Part shown: positions 27,018-36,650 of the stretch, piece by piece
Numbering within the stretch: the stretch's first letter is position 1
Layout: every line of letters starts with the position of its first letter
Assembly (NCBI RefSeq): GCF_015627125.1
Contig: NZ_VTDO01000003.1
Span: 124,001-188,000 of the forward strand
Reading direction: 5' to 3'
Source: Acinetobacter rathckeae
GTDB taxonomy: Bacteria; Pseudomonadota; Gammaproteobacteria; Pseudomonadales; Moraxellaceae
Length of the DNA stretch: 64,000 nucleotides
The notes under the pieces: model-generated
What the model was told of the DNA's origin: nothing
Databases searched by the model: none
The model's input: the letters and a program-made list of their open reading frames with translations, nothing else
Position numbers and translations under genes: made by a program

Positions 27018-28856
27018 ATGTCTTTACTCCTCCAAATTACACTGTTTCTCGCAGCCAGCTTACTGATTGTGCCTTGTGCAAAACACTTCGGAATTTCTAC
27101 CGTATTAGGCTATCTCATTACAGGGATTATGCTTGGGCCAAGCGTACTCAACATTGCACACGATGCCAATGCAATCATGCAACTGGGTGACTTTGGTGTC
27201 ATTTTTTTAATGTTCCTGATTGGCCTAGAGCTCAGACCACAGCGACTTTGGAAACTCAGACAAGCCATTTTTATGATGGGAAGCTTACAAGTCACCATCA
27301 CAGGTTTGGTATTGATGCTGATCATTTGGCTTGTATTCAAACAAAGTATTGCAGCCAGCTTTTGTATTGGCTTTGCACTCGCACTGTCTTCTACCGCATT
27401 TGTCTTACAGCTTCTTAATGAAAAACAACAGCTCAACACCAGTTATGGGCAAAATGCATTTTCCGTTTTACTCTTTCAAGACATTGCAGCGATTCCGCTA
27501 TTAGCAGTTATTCCATTACTGGCAGGGACATCCAGTACCCATCATGGCATTGCTTATTTTGCAGCCATTATCGCGGTATTTAGTGGCTTATTCTTATTTA
27601 GTCGTTTTGTCATGCGTCCCTTCTTCCGCTTTGTTGCACGCAGTGGCGCAAGTGAATTACTGACTGCAGTTGCCCTCTTTATTGTCTTATCTACTGTATT
27701 ACTCATGGATATTTTAGGCATTAGCACCACATTAGGCGCTTTTCTAACAGGGGTTTTATTGGCAGATTCAGAGTTTCGCCACGAATTAGAATCCAATATT
27801 GCACCTTTTAAAGGACTACTGTTAGGGCTATTTTTCATGACCGTGGGCATGACCACAGAACTTTCTGTCCTCTTTAGTCACCCATTTCTAATCATTGGCT
27901 GTGCCATTGCCTTACTGCTGATTAAAGCCACTGTCATGCTATTGATTGCACGGCGTTATAAAAACAGTTGGAAAAATAGTCTTTTATTGGGAACATGTCT
28001 TGCTCAAGGCGGTGAATTTGCCTTTGTGGTGTTTAGCGTTGCCCAAAGCAAAGACATTCTGTCAAATGCCATCACCCAACCTGTCACGCTCATTGTGACT
28101 TTATCTATGGTACTGACGCCCATTTTGTTTTGGCTCGTTTCACGCTACGTTATTCCTCGCTTTGACACCACATCAAATACAGCATTTGATGACATTCCCG
28201 AACACAATGCACCCATGATCATTGCAGGATTTGGTCGTGTTGGACAAATTGTTGCCCGTATTGCTCGACTACAGCACATTCCATTTACCGCCATCGACTC
28301 AAGCTTGCAACAAATTCAATTCGTTCGCCAATATGGTGGTACGCTCTACTATGGCAATGTCACACAGCCTGAGCTACTGCGTGCCGCAGGTATTGAGCAT
28401 GTGAAAATTTTTGTGCTGGCCATAGACAATGTCGAAGACTCAATCCACACAGCAAGACACATTTGCCTACACTACCCACACATTAAACTCTTAGTCCGTG
28501 CTCGAGATCGTTACCACGTTCATTTACTCAAAGAAATTGGCGTGGTACACATTTGGCGTGAAACCTATTTATCGGCATTGGGTATGGCCTATCGAGCCTT
28601 ACGAGAACTGGGTATTGATGAAACCGACGCCTATCAACACATTGAACTCTTTCGTGACTATGATGAAAAACTGCTCACAGAACAGCAAAGCATTGACCAA
28701 GATGAACAAAAAGTTTTTGAAACCCATAAAAATGCACTTGCAGAGCTAGAGCATTTGTTTGAACGAGACAGTGCCGTCACAGATGAAACATCATCGGTGA
28801 ATTTAAAACGCAGTTGCAATACATCACGAGTAGATGTGTCAACAAAGGATCAATAG
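27018..28856 (+). CDS. KefB/KefC-like cation:proton antiporter (CPA2)
   Basis: Inner-membrane potassium/proton antiporter-like protein of 612 residues. The N-terminal CPA2 domain (about 1-380) has roughly 12 hydrophobic helices, with GYLITGIMLGPSVL, FLIGLELRPQRLW and LGAFLTGVLLADSEFRHELESNI. The cytoplasmic Rossmann/RCK (TrkA-N) domain starts at IIAGFGRVGQIVARIARL and continues through LLRAAGIEHVKIFVLAIDN. KefB/C are glutathione-gated efflux systems, but no KefF/G ancillary gene is adjacent, so gating is unknown. A hydrophilic tail of about 60 residues ends the protein. It marks the return to core genes after the island. Confidence 0.88.
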   Translation: MSLLLQITLFLAASLLIVPCAKHFGISTVLGYLITGIMLGPSVLNIAHDANAIMQLGDFGVIFLMFLIGLELRPQRLWKLRQAIFMMGSLQVTITGLVLMLIIWLVFKQSIAASFCIGFALALSSTAFVLQLLNEKQQLNTSYGQNAFSVLLFQDIAAIPLLAVIPLLAGTSSTHHGIAYFAAIIAVFSGLFLFSRFVMRPFFRFVARSGASELLTAVALFIVLSTVLLMDILGISTTLGAFLTGVLLADSEFRHELESNIAPFKGLLLGLFFMTVGMTTELSVLFSHPFLIIGCAIALLLIKATVMLLIARRYKNSWKNSLLLGTCLAQGGEFAFVVFSVAQSKDILSNAITQPVTLIVTLSMVLTPILFWLVSRYVIPRFDTTSNTAFDDIPEHNAPMIIAGFGRVGQIVARIARLQHIPFTAIDSSLQQIQFVRQYGGTLYYGNVTQPELLRAAGIEHVKIFVLAIDNVEDSIHTARHICLHYPHIKLLVRARDRYHVHLLKEIGVVHIWRETYLSALGMAYRALRELGIDETDAYQHIELFRDYDEKLLTEQQSIDQDEQKVFETHKNALAELEHLFERDSAVTDETSSVNLKRSCNTSRVDVSTKDQ

Positions 28857-28909
28857 TCACTTGTGTTTTTACACAATGCCACCATCTACCGCTTAGATTG
28901 GAGAAAAAT

Positions 28910-29782
28910 ATGTCAAACTTACGTCAACGATTTTATATCGAAAACTGTCCTGTTCGTGGTGAAGTGGTACAACTGACAGACACGCTAGAAACCATTTTAA
29001 AACAACGTGATTACCCGCAAGCCATTGAAGTGCTCTTGGGTGAAATGCTCAGTGCAACAGCTCTTTTAGCAAGTACTTTAAAAATAAAAGGCAACATTAG
29101 CCTACAAATACAAGCACAAGGTACATTTAAATGGGCAATGGCAGAGTGTAATCATTTAGGACAAGTCCGAGCATTAGCAGACTTTGAAGCAGATGAACGT
29201 TTTGCTCAAGCAACAGATAGCAGTACCGTATTTGCAACACTGCAACAACCGATATTATTTATTAATATTGACCCTGAATTTGGTGAGCGTTATCAAGGAA
29301 TTATTGCCCTTGACCAACCCACATTAGCAGGTTGCCTCATGCAGTACTACGCACTCTCTGCTCAAATTCCAACACATATTGTGTTAGCAAGTGATGAAAA
29401 AGCATCGGGTGGTTTACTCATTCAACTTCTGCCACGCACAGAAGAAGAGAAAGAGCATATCGATGACGATCTATGGCCTCGCCTGATTATGCTCACAGAT
29501 ACCCTTAAAGCAGATGAGCTCAAACAACTCGATGCACAAGAAATTCTTTACCGTTTATACAATGAAGAAGAGGTTCGCTTGCCTGAAGTCGAACAACTTG
29601 AGTTTTCATGCACTTGCTCACAGCAAAAGTGTAAAAATGCACTGATACAGATTGGTGAAGATGCAGTCAAAGATACCCTAAGTGTGCAAAATCCAATTGA
29701 AATGGACTGTCAATTTTGTAATGCCAAATATACTTTTAATGCCGAAGAAGCATTGGCTTTATTTGGTCAGCACTTAAGCTAA
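28910..29782 (+). CDS. hslO: Redox-regulated chaperone Hsp33
   Basis: Cytoplasmic holdase activated by oxidation. It has 290 residues. The four zinc-binding cysteines are present as C-x-C (FSCTCSQQKC) and C-x2-C (MDCQFCNAKYTF) near the C-terminus. The N-terminal domain carries EVLLGEMLSATALLASTLKIKGNISLQIQAQG, typical of the family. ATG 28910 is chosen because TTGGAGAAA precedes it; the frame extends upstream into the antiporter gene without a better start. Confidence 0.95.
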   Translation: MSNLRQRFYIENCPVRGEVVQLTDTLETILKQRDYPQAIEVLLGEMLSATALLASTLKIKGNISLQIQAQGTFKWAMAECNHLGQVRALADFEADERFAQATDSSTVFATLQQPILFINIDPEFGERYQGIIALDQPTLAGCLMQYYALSAQIPTHIVLASDEKASGGLLIQLLPRTEEEKEHIDDDLWPRLIMLTDTLKADELKQLDAQEILYRLYNEEEVRLPEVEQLEFSCTCSQQKCKNALIQIGEDAVKDTLSVQNPIEMDCQFCNAKYTFNAEEALALFGQHLS

Positions 29783-29797
29783 ACTCAGTCACAAGAC

Positions 29798-29833
29798 ACA
29801 TCATGGCTTAGCTTAAGACTAAAGTCATGATGT
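29798..29833 (+). terminator. hslO terminator hairpin
   Basis: Arms ACATCATG and CATGATGT followed by ATTCTTT, about 15 bases after the hslO stop. Confidence 0.6.
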
Positions 29834-29959
29834 ATTCTTTGGCTAACATATTAAAATAACAACAAAATATTTATATTTTTTTAAGATTGACCTAATAATG
29901 AAACATTAAATTTATATATAACTAGAAGTATATGCTAAAAATATGGTTAACACCCCTAT

Positions 29960-30721
29960 ATGCTAGATTATGTAAACCGCTTTAAATATACATTTGCGAC
30001 TACAGCTGTGATGATGGTTTTGACAATCACCAGCGATGCACATGCCGACCCATCGCCAACATTACAAATTGGCGTAGCAGGTGCTATTGACATACAAGCG
30101 TATAAAAACAATAACTTTCCAGTGACCACTTTTCCAAGCATTTTCTTTGATTCAAAACACTTTTATATTGATGGCGATGAAGTTGGGGTATATGCCTTAC
30201 ATACAGAAAAACACCAACTCAAACTTAACCTATATTACGACAGCACCGAATTTAAACCCTCAGACACACTCAGTCAGCTGAATAAGAGACGCCCTGCACT
30301 GATGGCAGGAGGCAGTTATACATATATTAGCCCTTATGGTGGCTTTCAAATTTTAGCTGAAAAAGATGTGCAGTCTCGTCGGCATGGCTCATTTGCAACC
30401 CTCGCCTACCTTGCTGAAGCACACTACAAACAATGGACATTTTCACCAGAGCTTGGTGTGCAATGGAACGACCAACACTACAATAATTACTACTATGGCG
30501 TGAGTCACGCCGAAGCCGAACGTAGCCAAATTCAAGAGTATCGCCCTAAGCAGAGCATACAACCGTACTTTAGCCTAGATATTGGCTACCAAATTAACCC
30601 ACATTGGACACTCTACACGAGCCACCAAGTCACACGCTTGTCGAGGCAACAGCAACAGAGTCCTATGGTCGACAAAGTGGCTGATGTGAGTAATACCCTA
30701 GGCATTTTGTACCGATTTTAA
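29960..30721 (+). CDS. MipA/OmpV-family outer-membrane protein
   Basis: A 253-residue protein with an N-terminal signal peptide (hydrophobic TFATTAVMMVLTIT, cleavage probably after AHA) and alternating beta-strand sequence ending in an aromatic residue (GILYRF), as outer-membrane barrels do. The segments VTTFPSIFFDSKHFYIDGDEVGVYAL and LNKRRPALMAGGSYTYISPYGGFQI match MipA/OmpV proteins. That family is linked to scaffold or porin-like roles; the role here is unknown. It stands alone, with promoter-like AT-rich DNA upstream. Confidence 0.78.
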   Translation: MLDYVNRFKYTFATTAVMMVLTITSDAHADPSPTLQIGVAGAIDIQAYKNNNFPVTTFPSIFFDSKHFYIDGDEVGVYALHTEKHQLKLNLYYDSTEFKPSDTLSQLNKRRPALMAGGSYTYISPYGGFQILAEKDVQSRRHGSFATLAYLAEAHYKQWTFSPELGVQWNDQHYNNYYYGVSHAEAERSQIQEYRPKQSIQPYFSLDIGYQINPHWTLYTSHQVTRLSRQQQQSPMVDKVADVSNTLGILYRF

Positions 30722-30803
30722 ACACAACTTCTCTTTAATCATTTTATCATGTTTAAACACAATAAAAGATTAAAGACCTTTAAAGCACGATAAGGATTTA
30801 CTT

Positions 30804-32183
30804 ATGGCGATTAACGAAAAACAGCTCCTTTTGGACGAAGCAAAATACTGCTCACATGGTGACACAGTACACTATGTAGAACCGCCAAAAATCTTTACTA
30901 ACTGCGAAGGCAGCTATTTATATGACGACCAAGATACACCATATCTTGACCTACAAATGTGGTATTCAGCGGTAAACTTTGGTTATAAAAACCCACGTTT
31001 AAGCAATCGTTTAATTGAACAAATTAACACATTGCCACAAGTGGCAAGCCAATACTTACACCCAACAAAAATTGAACTTAGTAAAGTCATTGCTGAAGAT
31101 ATTTTCAAAAAAACAGGTGAAGTTGGTCGTATCCACTACAACGTGGGTGGCTCACAAGCCATTGAAGACTCACTCAAAGTGATTCGTAACTTCTGTGGCG
31201 GTAAAAGCCGTATGTTTGCATTTGAAGGCGGTTATCATGGCCGTACTTTAGGTGCATCGTCAATTACATCAAGCTATCGCTACCGTCGTCGCTATGGTCA
31301 CTTTGGTGAACGTGCACACTTCATTCCATTCCCGTACCCATTCCGTCGTCCAAAAGGTATGACCGCTGAAGAATACGGCGACAAATGCGTTGCAGAATTT
31401 GCCCGTTTATTTGAAACTGAATACCACGGTGTATGGGATCCAAAAGTAGGTGAAAGTGAATTTGCCGCATTCTACATGGAAACCATTCAAGGTACAGGCG
31501 GTTATGTTATTCCACCACAAAACTTCTTTAAAGGCCTGAAAAAAGTCCTCGATGACCACGGTATTTTATTAGTGGTTGATGAAGTACAAATGGGCTTTTA
31601 CCGTACAGGTAAGCTGTGGTCTTGGGAACACTTCGGCATTACACCAGATATCACTGTATTTGGTAAAGCACTCACCAATGGTTTAAACCCATTGGCAGGT
31701 ATTTGGGCAAAAGAAGCACTGATTAACCCAACGACTTTCCCTGTCGGTTCAACGCACTCAACATTTGCCTCGAACCCACTCGGTACTGCGGTAGGTCTAG
31801 AACTGATGACTATGTTGGCTGAAAAAGACTACGAAGCACAAATCATGGAAAGTGGTGCATACTTCCTAGAAGGCTTAAAAACACTCCAAAAACAACATGT
31901 TGAAATTGGTGATGTTGATGGTTTAGGCTTAGCATTACGTGCAGAAATCTGTCAAGCCGATGGTTTCACACCGAACAAAGAATTACTCGACAAAATGGTA
32001 GACATTGGTTTGTCTGGTACTTTAGAGTATCAAGGTCAAAAATGTGGTCTTGTACTCGATGTAGGTGGTTACTACAAAAACGTGATTACATTTGCACCAT
32101 CACTTGAAATTAGCCGTGCAGAAATCGACCAAGCATTGGTGCTTTTAGACCAGCTCTTGACTCGTGCTAAAAAGGAAATGTAA
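30804..32183 (+). CDS. Class III PLP-dependent aminotransferase
   Basis: Fold-type I aminotransferase of 459 residues. The class III signature is clear: LLVVDEVQMGFYRTGKLWSWEHFGITPDITVFGKALTNGLNPLAG, with Asp259 contacting the PLP ring nitrogen and Lys288 as the Schiff-base lysine. VGGSQAIEDSLKVIRN and EGGYHGRTLGASS form the phosphate-binding part. The substrate cannot be read from the sequence; ornithine-, lysine- or diamine-type substrates are typical of the class. A strong AAGGA site precedes the ATG. It starts an operon with an acyltransferase-like and an arginase-like gene. Confidence 0.88.
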   Translation: MAINEKQLLLDEAKYCSHGDTVHYVEPPKIFTNCEGSYLYDDQDTPYLDLQMWYSAVNFGYKNPRLSNRLIEQINTLPQVASQYLHPTKIELSKVIAEDIFKKTGEVGRIHYNVGGSQAIEDSLKVIRNFCGGKSRMFAFEGGYHGRTLGASSITSSYRYRRRYGHFGERAHFIPFPYPFRRPKGMTAEEYGDKCVAEFARLFETEYHGVWDPKVGESEFAAFYMETIQGTGGYVIPPQNFFKGLKKVLDDHGILLVVDEVQMGFYRTGKLWSWEHFGITPDITVFGKALTNGLNPLAGIWAKEALINPTTFPVGSTHSTFASNPLGTAVGLELMTMLAEKDYEAQIMESGAYFLEGLKTLQKQHVEIGDVDGLGLALRAEICQADGFTPNKELLDKMVDIGLSGTLEYQGQKCGLVLDVGGYYKNVITFAPSLEISRAEIDQALVLLDQLLTRAKKEM

Positions 32184-32192
32184 AACCGACTT

Positions 32193-33254
32193 ATGGACAA
32201 TGGTTTTAATCATCTAGAGCCTAACTGTCTGGTGGATGCTTTTTTACAGCATCCACCACAAACTTTTAAGGCACGTACACTCGATGCATCTTTTTATGCA
32301 TTTAGCACCCAATTTAACTTACTCACCACGCTCGATGCACCGCTACGTAAGAAAATCCAATCTTTGATTGGCTATCAGCACTGGCAACGACTGGTTCATT
32401 TCCCAACCCAATTTATTGGCACAACCGTTACCGAATATACCCCTCTACCCACACAGCACACACCTAAACAACTACTAGAGCAAATACAGCCGTACTGTAA
32501 ACAACACAGTCTTACCATCATTAAAGACTTACCCATTCAGTCGCCACTCCTGCCCGAACAAGACAACCTATTTAGCAAACAGCTCATTCAAGAAGCACAA
32601 AAACAAGGCTTTTTAGCAGTAGAAGGGCAAGCTTTGGCCTATGTAAAAATAGACTTTAATGACCAAGATGACTTTTTAAGCCGATTTTCCAAAAGCAGAC
32701 GCAAAAACTTTAAAAGAAAACTCAAGCATTTAGAAGAATTACGCGTTGATGTCAAACATACAGGCGATGACTACTTTAACAGCACAGACACCCTTAAACA
32801 GCTCTATGCGCTATATCTAGAAGTCTATCAACAAAGCGATATTCACTTTGACTTACTCAGCCTTGAGTTTTTTACCACCATTTTGCAACAAGCAAGCCAA
32901 AATGGTCGTGTGTTTATGTACTGGAAAGAGCAGACTTTAGTCGGTTATAACATCTGTTATATCTATAACAATGCTTTAATTGACAAATATATTGGTCTCA
33001 ACTATTCCCTTGCACTCGATTACAACTTATATTTTATTAGTTGGTTTGTAAATTTAGACTATGCCAAAACCCATGCACTCGACGTATACGTTGCAGGTTG
33101 GACAGACCCTGAGGTCAAAGCACAGTTAGGGGCACAATTTACATTTACACAACACCTTGTATGGGTAAAATCGCCCATGCTTCGTTTTATACTAAAGAAA
33201 TTCAGACATTTATTTGAGTCAGATGCCCATTGGCATCAGCAGCAAGAAACATAG
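32193..33254 (+). CDS. GNAT/FemAB-like acyltransferase
   Basis: A 353-residue protein with an unassigned N-terminal half (1-150) and a C-terminal GNAT-fold domain of the BioF2-like type (about 155-340). This domain has FSKSRRKNFKRKLKHLEELRVDVKHTGDDYF, LYALYLEVYQQSDIHFDLLSLEFF and GRVFMYWKEQTLVGYNICYIYNNALIDKYIGLNY. Such enzymes transfer acyl or aminoacyl groups to amines. It starts nine bases after the aminotransferase, so it may acylate that enzyme's product. This is inference from position only. Confidence 0.7.
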   Translation: MDNGFNHLEPNCLVDAFLQHPPQTFKARTLDASFYAFSTQFNLLTTLDAPLRKKIQSLIGYQHWQRLVHFPTQFIGTTVTEYTPLPTQHTPKQLLEQIQPYCKQHSLTIIKDLPIQSPLLPEQDNLFSKQLIQEAQKQGFLAVEGQALAYVKIDFNDQDDFLSRFSKSRRKNFKRKLKHLEELRVDVKHTGDDYFNSTDTLKQLYALYLEVYQQSDIHFDLLSLEFFTTILQQASQNGRVFMYWKEQTLVGYNICYIYNNALIDKYIGLNYSLALDYNLYFISWFVNLDYAKTHALDVYVAGWTDPEVKAQLGAQFTFTQHLVWVKSPMLRFILKKFRHLFESDAHWHQQQET

Positions 33255-33265
33255 GGCAAACGACC

Positions 33266-34147
33266 GTGACACGACCACCTGTTATTTTAAATTTTGATGA
33301 CTCATCTGCTCAGCCCAATTCTTGGCAACGTATTGCACTGCAATCATGGCAAGAAAAAATTCGTTTTGGTTGCAAATGGCACGACTTTAAACAATTAGAA
33401 GCACATTTAAACACCCAACTACCCGCACCTGATCAACAAGGCTGTGCTTTACTGGGCAGTGGCGACTACCACCATCTAAGCTATTTACTACTCTCTCGTT
33501 TAAAGCAAGATGAACCAATTCACCTGGTGGTCTGTGACAATCACCCCGACAACATGCGCTACCCTTTTGGGATACATTGCGGCTCATGGGTGTATTGGGC
33601 AAGCCAACTACCACAGGTTGCACGTATAGATGTCTTAGGCATTAGTTCTAATGACATCAGTTTAAGCCATGCATGGGAAAACCATTGGTCACCGCTTAAA
33701 AAAGGTAAATTACATTATTGGAGTGTGCAGCAAAATGCCAGTTGGCTAAAACGCATTGGTGCAAAGCATGCAGCACATCATTTTGATTTCCCCGATGCAC
33801 TCATGGCTGAATTTTTAACCACCTTACAAGCAGTTAATCTACCCATTTATTTATCGATTGATAAAGACATTTTATCTAAAGATGTGGTGCAAACCAATTG
33901 GGATCAGGGGCAATTTTTAGAACAACACCTACACACGCTTATTGATGCATGCCAAGGGCGTTTAATGGGTGCCGACATTACTGGAGATATTTCTTTATAC
34001 CAGTATAAACAATGGTTTAAAGCATTTTTAAGCAAACTAGATGCACAAGAAACCATGCCCGAAGAACAGCTCACTATTTGGCAAGATCAGCAACAAGCCC
34101 TAAATACTCGCCTAATTGAACGTATAAATACCGCTTGGCGTACTTAA
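33266..34147 (+). CDS. Arginase/deacetylase-fold protein
   Basis: About 293 residues with ureohydrolase-like metal motifs: LLGSGDYHHLSYLLL, VVCDNHPDNMRYPFG, LSIDKDILSKDVVQTNWDQG and MGADITGD. The aspartates and histidine in these stretches fit a binuclear metal site, so hydrolysis of an amidine or amide is plausible. I choose GTG 33266, 12 nt after the preceding stop. A TTG at 33230 would overlap the upstream gene. It ends one base before the convergent SMR gene, so the two operons meet tail to tail. Confidence 0.68.
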   Translation: MTRPPVILNFDDSSAQPNSWQRIALQSWQEKIRFGCKWHDFKQLEAHLNTQLPAPDQQGCALLGSGDYHHLSYLLLSRLKQDEPIHLVVCDNHPDNMRYPFGIHCGSWVYWASQLPQVARIDVLGISSNDISLSHAWENHWSPLKKGKLHYWSVQQNASWLKRIGAKHAAHHFDFPDALMAEFLTTLQAVNLPIYLSIDKDILSKDVVQTNWDQGQFLEQHLHTLIDACQGRLMGADITGDISLYQYKQWFKAFLSKLDAQETMPEEQLTIWQDQQQALNTRLIERINTAWRT

Positions 34148-34148
34148 A

Positions 34149-34538
34149 CTATTGTTGCTGTTGTTTATAAATTTTTGCCTCACCTTTGGCAAGAAATAAC
34201 ACACCAATGACAATCAGAGCCATACCACACACTTTAAATGCAGTTAATGGCTCATTAAACAACCATACTGAAAGTAAAGTCACGCTCACCAGCTCAATGT
34301 GCGATGCTGCTACTGCTGGGCCAATCGGTGCTTTTTCTAGTAAGGTCATCCAAGTAAAAAATGAACCAATATAGCCAATCAAAGCGCCATAAATCCACAC
34401 ATTACCAAAGACACGGAGTAACCATGGCACATCAAAAGTAAGTGGCATGGCATGGTTTGATGCGAGCTTAAAACTGACTTGAGCCAATGTATCAAATAAC
34501 ATCAACACAGAAAAACCAACCAAATAAAACAATCTCAT
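34149..34538 (-). CDS. Small EamA/SMR-type transporter subunit B
   Basis: A 129-residue membrane protein with four hydrophobic helices (MRLFYLVGFSVLMLFDTLAQVSFKLASN, IYGALIGYIGSFFTWMTLL, PIGPAVAASHIELVSVTLLSVWLF, FKVCGMALIVIGVLFLA). It has the size and layout of a small multidrug resistance or ArnE/ArnF-type protein. Its start overlaps the stop of the next SMR-type gene by four bases, so the two probably form a heterodimer. A flippase or exporter for the product of the neighbouring enzymes is a reasonable guess. Confidence 0.72.
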   Translation of the reverse strand: MRLFYLVGFSVLMLFDTLAQVSFKLASNHAMPLTFDVPWLLRVFGNVWIYGALIGYIGSFFTWMTLLEKAPIGPAVAASHIELVSVTLLSVWLFNEPLTAFKVCGMALIVIGVLFLAKGEAKIYKQQQQ

Positions 34539-34894
34539 AAGCCTAACCCAATCACTGCAACCCCTGCACTAATGAATAACACGCCAATCAACCGCTCTTT
34601 GGTCAGTTGTTCTTTAAAAAACAGTCGCCCTGCAATCATAATCACAACAATATTAATGCAACCAAGCATCACACCATCAGACAAAGGTACTAGCGACAAA
34701 AACGCAAGCCAGACCACAAACTCAACCACATAGCAGGCAATGCCTAGCCACAGCATGGGCATTTTCGCAAAAGCGAGCCAACGTGCTTTACCTTCATAAG
34801 CTAAGCCTTTAATCGCCAAAGCTTTGAAGGCCAACTGCCCGACAGTGTCTACAGCAATGGTAAACATCCAAACCATGACCACTAATGCATTCAT
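34535..34894 (-). CDS. Small EamA/SMR-type transporter subunit A
   Basis: A 119-residue membrane protein with four helices, partner of the preceding entry. It begins MNALVVMVWMFTIAVDTVGQLAFKALA and contains WLGIACYVVEFVVWLAFLSLVPLSDGVMLGCINIVVIMIAGRLFFKEQLTKERLIGVLFISAGVAVIGLGL, close to the ArnE/SMR pattern with the conserved GRLFFKEQ-like turn before helix 4. AGGATAT upstream of the ATG serves as ribosome binding site. It starts 10 bases after the hydrolase stop. Confidence 0.72.
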   Translation of the reverse strand: MNALVVMVWMFTIAVDTVGQLAFKALAIKGLAYEGKARWLAFAKMPMLWLGIACYVVEFVVWLAFLSLVPLSDGVMLGCINIVVIMIAGRLFFKEQLTKERLIGVLFISAGVAVIGLGL

Positions 34895-34903
34895 ATTGAT
34901 ATC

Positions 34904-35722
34904 CTAAACATTGGCTGGCGTATACTGCTCCATAAATGACAAGGAGTCTGTCACCACTTGCTCACGATCGTTATCAATAGTAATCATGTGATAGCTTTTT
35001 TTCAGCCAAACCAACTGCTTCGGCCCTTGTACTTGGTCATAAATCAGTTGGCTATTTCTACGGTGTGCCACATCATCATCATATGCATGAATGAGTAAAC
35101 AGGGTGCAGTAATACGAGATAAGTGACTTCTCACCACTTTAGACAAACATTGTAATTGATATAATGAGTGAAATGGATTACCAGGCAGTCCTGCTTCGCT
35201 GCTATCGCCATGTTGCATAGAGTGCACAATGCGTTGTCTGAGTTTTTCGTTATAAATACCAAACGGCTCGGCTTCATCAAACGTGGTCTTTCTAAATAAG
35301 TTTAAGTGATAGCTTAATGGAAGTAACCACGGTGCGACGAACTTTGACCACCAAGGAATACCCCAGCCATCATATTTAAATGTGGGACTATAACTCATTA
35401 CACCACTCACACGATGCTCACTGGCGTAATTCAGTGCAAGCAATGCCCCCATAGAAAGCCCTCCCACAAAAATATGGTCAACATGTTGCTTGAGTTGCTC
35501 AGCTGCATCACAGACACTTTTGTACCAATCTTGCCACGTGGTATTCACTAAATCCTCAACAGTACCACAATGCCCCGCAAGCTGTAGTGCCATTACAGTA
35601 TAGCCTTTTTGATGAAAACGGCGTGCAAGACCACGCATTTCATTGGGTGTACCTGTCAAACCATGAATCAGTAAGATTCCTGTACGGTTTCCCTCTAGTA
35701 AAAAAGCGTGATCTGCTATCAT
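34904..35722 (-). CDS. Alpha/beta hydrolase (carboxylesterase/lysophospholipase-like)
   Basis: Cytoplasmic alpha/beta hydrolase of 272 residues. The oxyanion region is LLIHGLTGTPNEMRGLA, the nucleophile elbow is VGGLSMGALLALNYAS (Ser), the acid is in LLIHAYDDDVAHRRNS and the catalytic His is in KKSYHMITIDNDREQV. This resembles monoglyceride lipase or Est30-type carboxylesterases, so an acyl ester or thioester is the likely substrate. It overlaps the upstream phosphatase gene by four bases. Confidence 0.82.
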   Translation of the reverse strand: MIADHAFLLEGNRTGILLIHGLTGTPNEMRGLARRFHQKGYTVMALQLAGHCGTVEDLVNTTWQDWYKSVCDAAEQLKQHVDHIFVGGLSMGALLALNYASEHRVSGVMSYSPTFKYDGWGIPWWSKFVAPWLLPLSYHLNLFRKTTFDEAEPFGIYNEKLRQRIVHSMQHGDSSEAGLPGNPFHSLYQLQCLSKVVRSHLSRITAPCLLIHAYDDDVAHRRNSQLIYDQVQGPKQLVWLKKSYHMITIDNDREQVVTDSLSFMEQYTPANV

Positions 35723-36420
35723 AAACTGACCTTTGTCATCCCCTGTAACTGTACAAACTGCCCAAGCGAGGCACTAATTTCATCAAAACGACTAAATGCC
35801 ACATGGCTAATTTTATTTTTTTGGCAATGTTTTAACAGTGATGTTTTGGCATATACATAATCTGCACGCTCAGATAAACAAAAATCTGAACGTCCATCGC
35901 CAATTAAAATGGTTTTATATTGTTGGTGCTGTTTAGACACTTTACACTTACACGTTCCCGACTGGGCATTACAACTTTTACTGGCATTTGGAAAGGCCAA
36001 CTGCCAACGGTTTTCACTCACTTGCTGGAGTTGATTGGCAATCACAGGCACATGCATTAAATTATATTTTGCCAAAATATAACGAATCACTTGGTCTAAA
36101 CCATCACTAACAATGGTCAGAGGTATACCATAATATTTCGTGAGCTTCACAAATTCTATAAAGCTTTCATCAATTTTTATATTTTGTACAAAAGCTTCTA
36201 GGTCTTTCTTACTGACATTCAAAAGTGCAATTTGGCGTTGCATACATTCTTTAGAGCCAATTTTTCCTTGCTCCCACAGCTCCTCTATCTCTTGCCAACC
36301 GTCATCGGCAAAAGTTTCAAGCAAAACATCTGTGGTATCTTGCAAACTAATCGTACCATCGAAATCACAAAGTATTTTCCAGTTGTTTTTTCGATACTGT
36401 TCAACATTCATCAAAAGCAT
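35719..36420 (-). CDS. HAD-IB phosphatase (MtnX/SerB-like)
   Basis: Haloacid dehalogenase-superfamily phosphatase of 233 residues. Motif I is LCDFDGTISLQDTTD (nucleophile Asp plus second Asp), motif II is TIVSDGLDQVI, and motif III/IV is KTILIGDGRSDFCLSERADYVYA. This is the subgroup of phosphoserine phosphatase and MtnX. The insert has a cysteine-rich stretch, SCNAQSGTCKCKV. No methionine-salvage genes are nearby, so the substrate is likely different. It is first in a leftward four-gene operon with the hydrolase and the two SMR subunits. A later ATG at 36411 is possible. Confidence 0.8.
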   Translation of the reverse strand: MLLMNVEQYRKNNWKILCDFDGTISLQDTTDVLLETFADDGWQEIEELWEQGKIGSKECMQRQIALLNVSKKDLEAFVQNIKIDESFIEFVKLTKYYGIPLTIVSDGLDQVIRYILAKYNLMHVPVIANQLQQVSENRWQLAFPNASKSCNAQSGTCKCKVSKQHQQYKTILIGDGRSDFCLSERADYVYAKTSLLKHCQKNKISHVAFSRFDEISASLGQFVQLQGMTKVSL

Positions 36421-36650
36421 ATTATCGGCTCTACAGATTTCTTAGAAGCGACCTAAGCACTTTTTAGTAATTTAGGCTTTTATAGTATAAAGATGATTTA
36501 TTAAGGTATGCTTATACTTTATAAAATATATAAATGAATTAACAAAAAATTTCAGCGGATACGTCAAATAACGTCAATCTAATGGTCTGAAAATTGCTTT
36601 CACCTAGCACATATTAAATTTTATTCAATACGTCATTCAAGAGTACCTCT

